Origin: Zongyangia gallinarum
GTDB lineage: Bacteria; Bacillota; Clostridia; Oscillospirales; Ruminococcaceae
Length of the DNA stretch: 7,102 nucleotides
Direction: 5' to 3'
Assembly (NCBI GenBank): GCA_904419315.1
Contig: CAJFQY010000051.1
Location: forward strand, 1 to 7,102
Shown here: positions 5,752 to 7,102 of the stretch, piece after piece
Numbering within the stretch: the stretch's first letter is position 1
Layout: every line of letters begins with the position of its first letter
Program-made: the position numbers and the translations under genes
Notes under the pieces: model-generated
The model's input: only the letters and a program-made list of their open reading frames with translations
What the model was told of the DNA's origin: nothing
Databases searched by the model: none

Positions 5752-5808
5752 AAGGGAGTTCGAATCTCATTGGGCGGTGCGCAGGGGATTTGAACCCCCT
5801 TTTCGTTT
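5752..5808 (+). terminator. Imperfect hairpin with U-run between hydG and hydF (possible terminator/attenuator)
   Basis: AAGGGAGTTCGAATC (5752-5766) pairs with GATTTGAACCCCCTT (5787-5801) over 15 positions with one A-C mismatch and one G-U, leaving a 20-base loop; TT, CG and TTT follow. A shorter alternative stem, AGGGG/CCCCT (5783-5787/5796-5800), is also possible. It would reduce readthrough into hydF or act as an RNA-processing site. Both arms also resemble tRNA T-arms in opposite orientations, but no tRNA body is present. The function is uncertain, and the U-run is interrupted. Confidence 0.45.
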
Positions 5809-5842
5809 AAATTGAATTTTAAAATTTAGAAGGGGGAAGACT

Positions 5843-7027
5843 ATGCCAGTCAATGAACTCAATCAAACGCCAAACAGCACCCGTACACATATCGGGATTT
5901 TTGGACGAACTAACAGTGGAAAATCGTCCCTGATCAATGCGATTGCTTCCCAGCAGACGGCATTGGTCAGCCCTGTGGCAGGTACAACCACGGATCCGGT
6001 TTATAAATCCATCGAATTACACCCGCTGGGCCCCTGCGTTTTGATAGATACGGCAGGCTTTGACGATGATGGAGAGCTGGGAGCGATGAGAACAGAACGT
6101 ACAGCTCAAGTCATTGAGAAAACAGATATCGCTATTTTGGTTATTGATGCGCGAAACAATGATTTTTCTGAGGAAGAAAAATGGATAGACCGTCTCAAAG
6201 AAAAAAAGATTCCGATCATTGTCGCTGTCAATAAAAGCGATGAAAATGATCAAATTCCATCCTGGGTGAAACAATTTTCCTTTGTATCTGTCAGCGCTAA
6301 AACTGGAAAGGGCATTGACAAGTTAAAAGCAATGATCGCGTCCAAGGCGCCTTCTGATGAGGATATTTCCATTACGGGAGAGGTGGCCAATGCTGGAGAT
6401 CATGTTTTATTGGTAGCCCCACAGGATATCCAGGCCCCCAAGGGGCGATTGATCTTGCCCCAAGTACAAACTATTCGGGATTTGCTCGATCATAAAGCAC
6501 TGGTTTCCATTGTGACGACAGACCAGTTGGAAGCGGCATTGCGTCTCTACAAAGATCCGCCACAGCTCATTATTACCGATTCCCAGGTCTTTGACATTGT
6601 GGCCAAGCTGACCCCAAAGGGAACAAAACTTACTTCTTTTTCTGTGCTGATGGCGAAATTCAAAGGGGATATTGATGTCTTTGTCAAAGGAGCCGCCAAA
6701 TTAGATACCTTAAAGGAAACAGATAAGGTTCTGATCCTAGAGGCTTGCACCCATAATCCGTTAGATGGAGATATTGGGCGCATTAAAATTCCGCAGATGC
6801 TTCGGAAAAAGATCGGAGAAAAGATCAGTATTGATGTACGTTCCGGCAACGATTTTCCTGATGATCTGACATCCTATGCTTTAGTTATTCATTGTGGAGG
6901 ATGTATGTTCAATCGAAAGTATATGCTTTCTCGTGTGGAACATTGTGTGAAACAGGGCGTACCGATCACCAATTACGGCATTTTCATTGCAAAGGTGAAA
7001 GGCATCTTAGATAGAGTGGTGTATTAA
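5843..7027 (+). CDS. hydF: [FeFe]-hydrogenase maturase HydF (GTPase scaffold)
   Basis: A 394-residue GTPase and iron-sulfur scaffold on which the diiron subcluster is completed before transfer to apo-hydrogenase. The N-terminal GTPase domain is complete: P-loop GRTNSGKSS (21-29), the GTTTDPVYK switch I region (47-55), DTAGFDD (69-75), NKSD (130-133) and SAK (151-153). A middle dimerisation region follows (about 180-290). The C-terminal cluster domain has Cys302 and His304 in ACTHNPLDGDIGR, then after about 45 residues His350, Cys351 and Cys354 in HCGGCMFNR, the CxH...HCxxC pattern of the family. Start is the ATG at 5843, with AGGGGG (5831-5836) six bases upstream. It is separated from hydG by 101 bases carrying a hairpin, so its level may differ from that of the upstream genes; no convincing separate promoter is visible. 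A terminator follows directly. Confidence 0.97.
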   Translation: MPVNELNQTPNSTRTHIGIFGRTNSGKSSLINAIASQQTALVSPVAGTTTDPVYKSIELHPLGPCVLIDTAGFDDDGELGAMRTERTAQVIEKTDIAILVIDARNNDFSEEEKWIDRLKEKKIPIIVAVNKSDENDQIPSWVKQFSFVSVSAKTGKGIDKLKAMIASKAPSDEDISITGEVANAGDHVLLVAPQDIQAPKGRLILPQVQTIRDLLDHKALVSIVTTDQLEAALRLYKDPPQLIITDSQVFDIVAKLTPKGTKLTSFSVLMAKFKGDIDVFVKGAAKLDTLKETDKVLILEACTHNPLDGDIGRIKIPQMLRKKIGEKISIDVRSGNDFPDDLTSYALVIHCGGCMFNRKYMLSRVEHCVKQGVPITNYGIFIAKVKGILDRVVY

Positions 7028-7056
7028 AAAATAGCGGCGAAAGCCGCTAATTTTTT
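7026..7056. terminator. Intrinsic terminator at the end of the hyd operon
   Basis: TAGCGGC (7032-7038) / GCCGCTA (7043-7049) closed by a GAAA tetraloop and flanked by an A-run and TTTTTT (7051-7056). It overlaps the hydF stop codon. The symmetric A and T flanks mean it can terminate transcription in either direction, which would suit a convergent gene beyond the window edge. Confidence 0.92.
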
Positions 7057-7097
7057 GGCCATCTAGAGCGAGGCCGAGAAGGCCGAGAGCTAGGGCC
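7057..7097. repeat. GC-rich palindromic element at the window end
   Basis: The order is GGCC, CTAG, GGCC, a GAGAA loop, GGCC, CTAG, GGCC (7057-7060, 7063-7066, 7072-7075, 7081-7084, 7090-7093, 7094-7097). Each half mirrors the other, with purine-rich five-base spacers AGCGA and GAGAG and a two-base AT bulge on the left. It could fold as a hairpin with an internal loop. It is much richer in GC than its surroundings and is not part of a gene I recognise. It may be an intergenic repeat, the end of a convergent gene, or foreign sequence joined at the end. Confidence 0.4.
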
Positions 7098-7102
7098 ATG
7101 GA

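Noticed and set aside
4512..5753. A 413-codon open frame on the - strand opposite hydG
   Set aside because: It lies entirely against hydG, whose two cluster motifs and full-length family match are clear. The antisense translation has no recognisable domain, no ribosome site and an implausible composition. It is a by-product of hydG codon use.
5754..5799. Functional tRNA genes between hydG and hydF
   Set aside because: Only T-arm-like segments are present. There are no D or anticodon arms, no matching acceptor strands and no CCA end, and hydG coding sequence directly abuts the left one.

Overview
The window looks like a piece of an anaerobic, low-to-moderate GC Gram-positive chromosome, most likely a member of the Clostridia. 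The grounds are a complete [FeFe]-hydrogenase maturation set (hydE, hydG, hydF) preceded by its usual Firmicutes/Thermotoga companion, a TM1266-type small protein; purine-rich Shine-Dalgarno sequences; a TTG start; and several intrinsic terminators. All convincing genes lie on the + strand. The genus cannot be named from this sequence alone.

Layout. Positions 2-499 hold the 3' end of an ABC-2 type permease whose start is outside the window. It is followed after 13 bases by an HD-domain hydrolase of the YfbR/HDDC2 type (513-1109), and this unit ends at a terminator (1136-1163). A near-consensus promoter (1175-1203) drives the next unit, a small PII-like protein (1235-1576) and a CPA2-type cation:proton antiporter (1612-2790). 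After an A/T-rich inverted repeat comes a second near-consensus promoter (2826-2854). It is followed by a roughly 170-base untranslated leader with several hairpins that ends in a perfect 11-bp terminator placed immediately before the first gene of the hydrogenase maturation operon.

The operon runs TM1266-like protein (3047-3316), hydE (3309-4307), hydG (4323-5741), then about 100 bases containing an imperfect hairpin with tRNA T-arm-like sequences, then hydF (5843-7027). HydG makes CO and cyanide from tyrosine and delivers an organometallic iron-cysteine unit. HydE processes that unit. HydF, a GTPase with an iron-sulfur site, is the scaffold that passes the finished diiron subcluster to apo-hydrogenase. 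No hydrogenase structural gene is in the window, so the maturases must serve an enzyme encoded elsewhere. A strong terminator (7026-7056) closes the operon, and the last 45 bases are an unusual GC-rich, symmetric, palindromic segment.

The best candidate for something undescribed is the hyd leader (2861-3029). It has a promoter, a hairpin-rich body, a possible antiterminator, a 7-base complementarity between the body and the terminator loop, and a terminator before the first gene, which is the architecture of a transcription-attenuating riboswitch or leader-peptide attenuator. I could not match it to a riboswitch class I know. The PII-like protein/antiporter pair is a second interesting unit.
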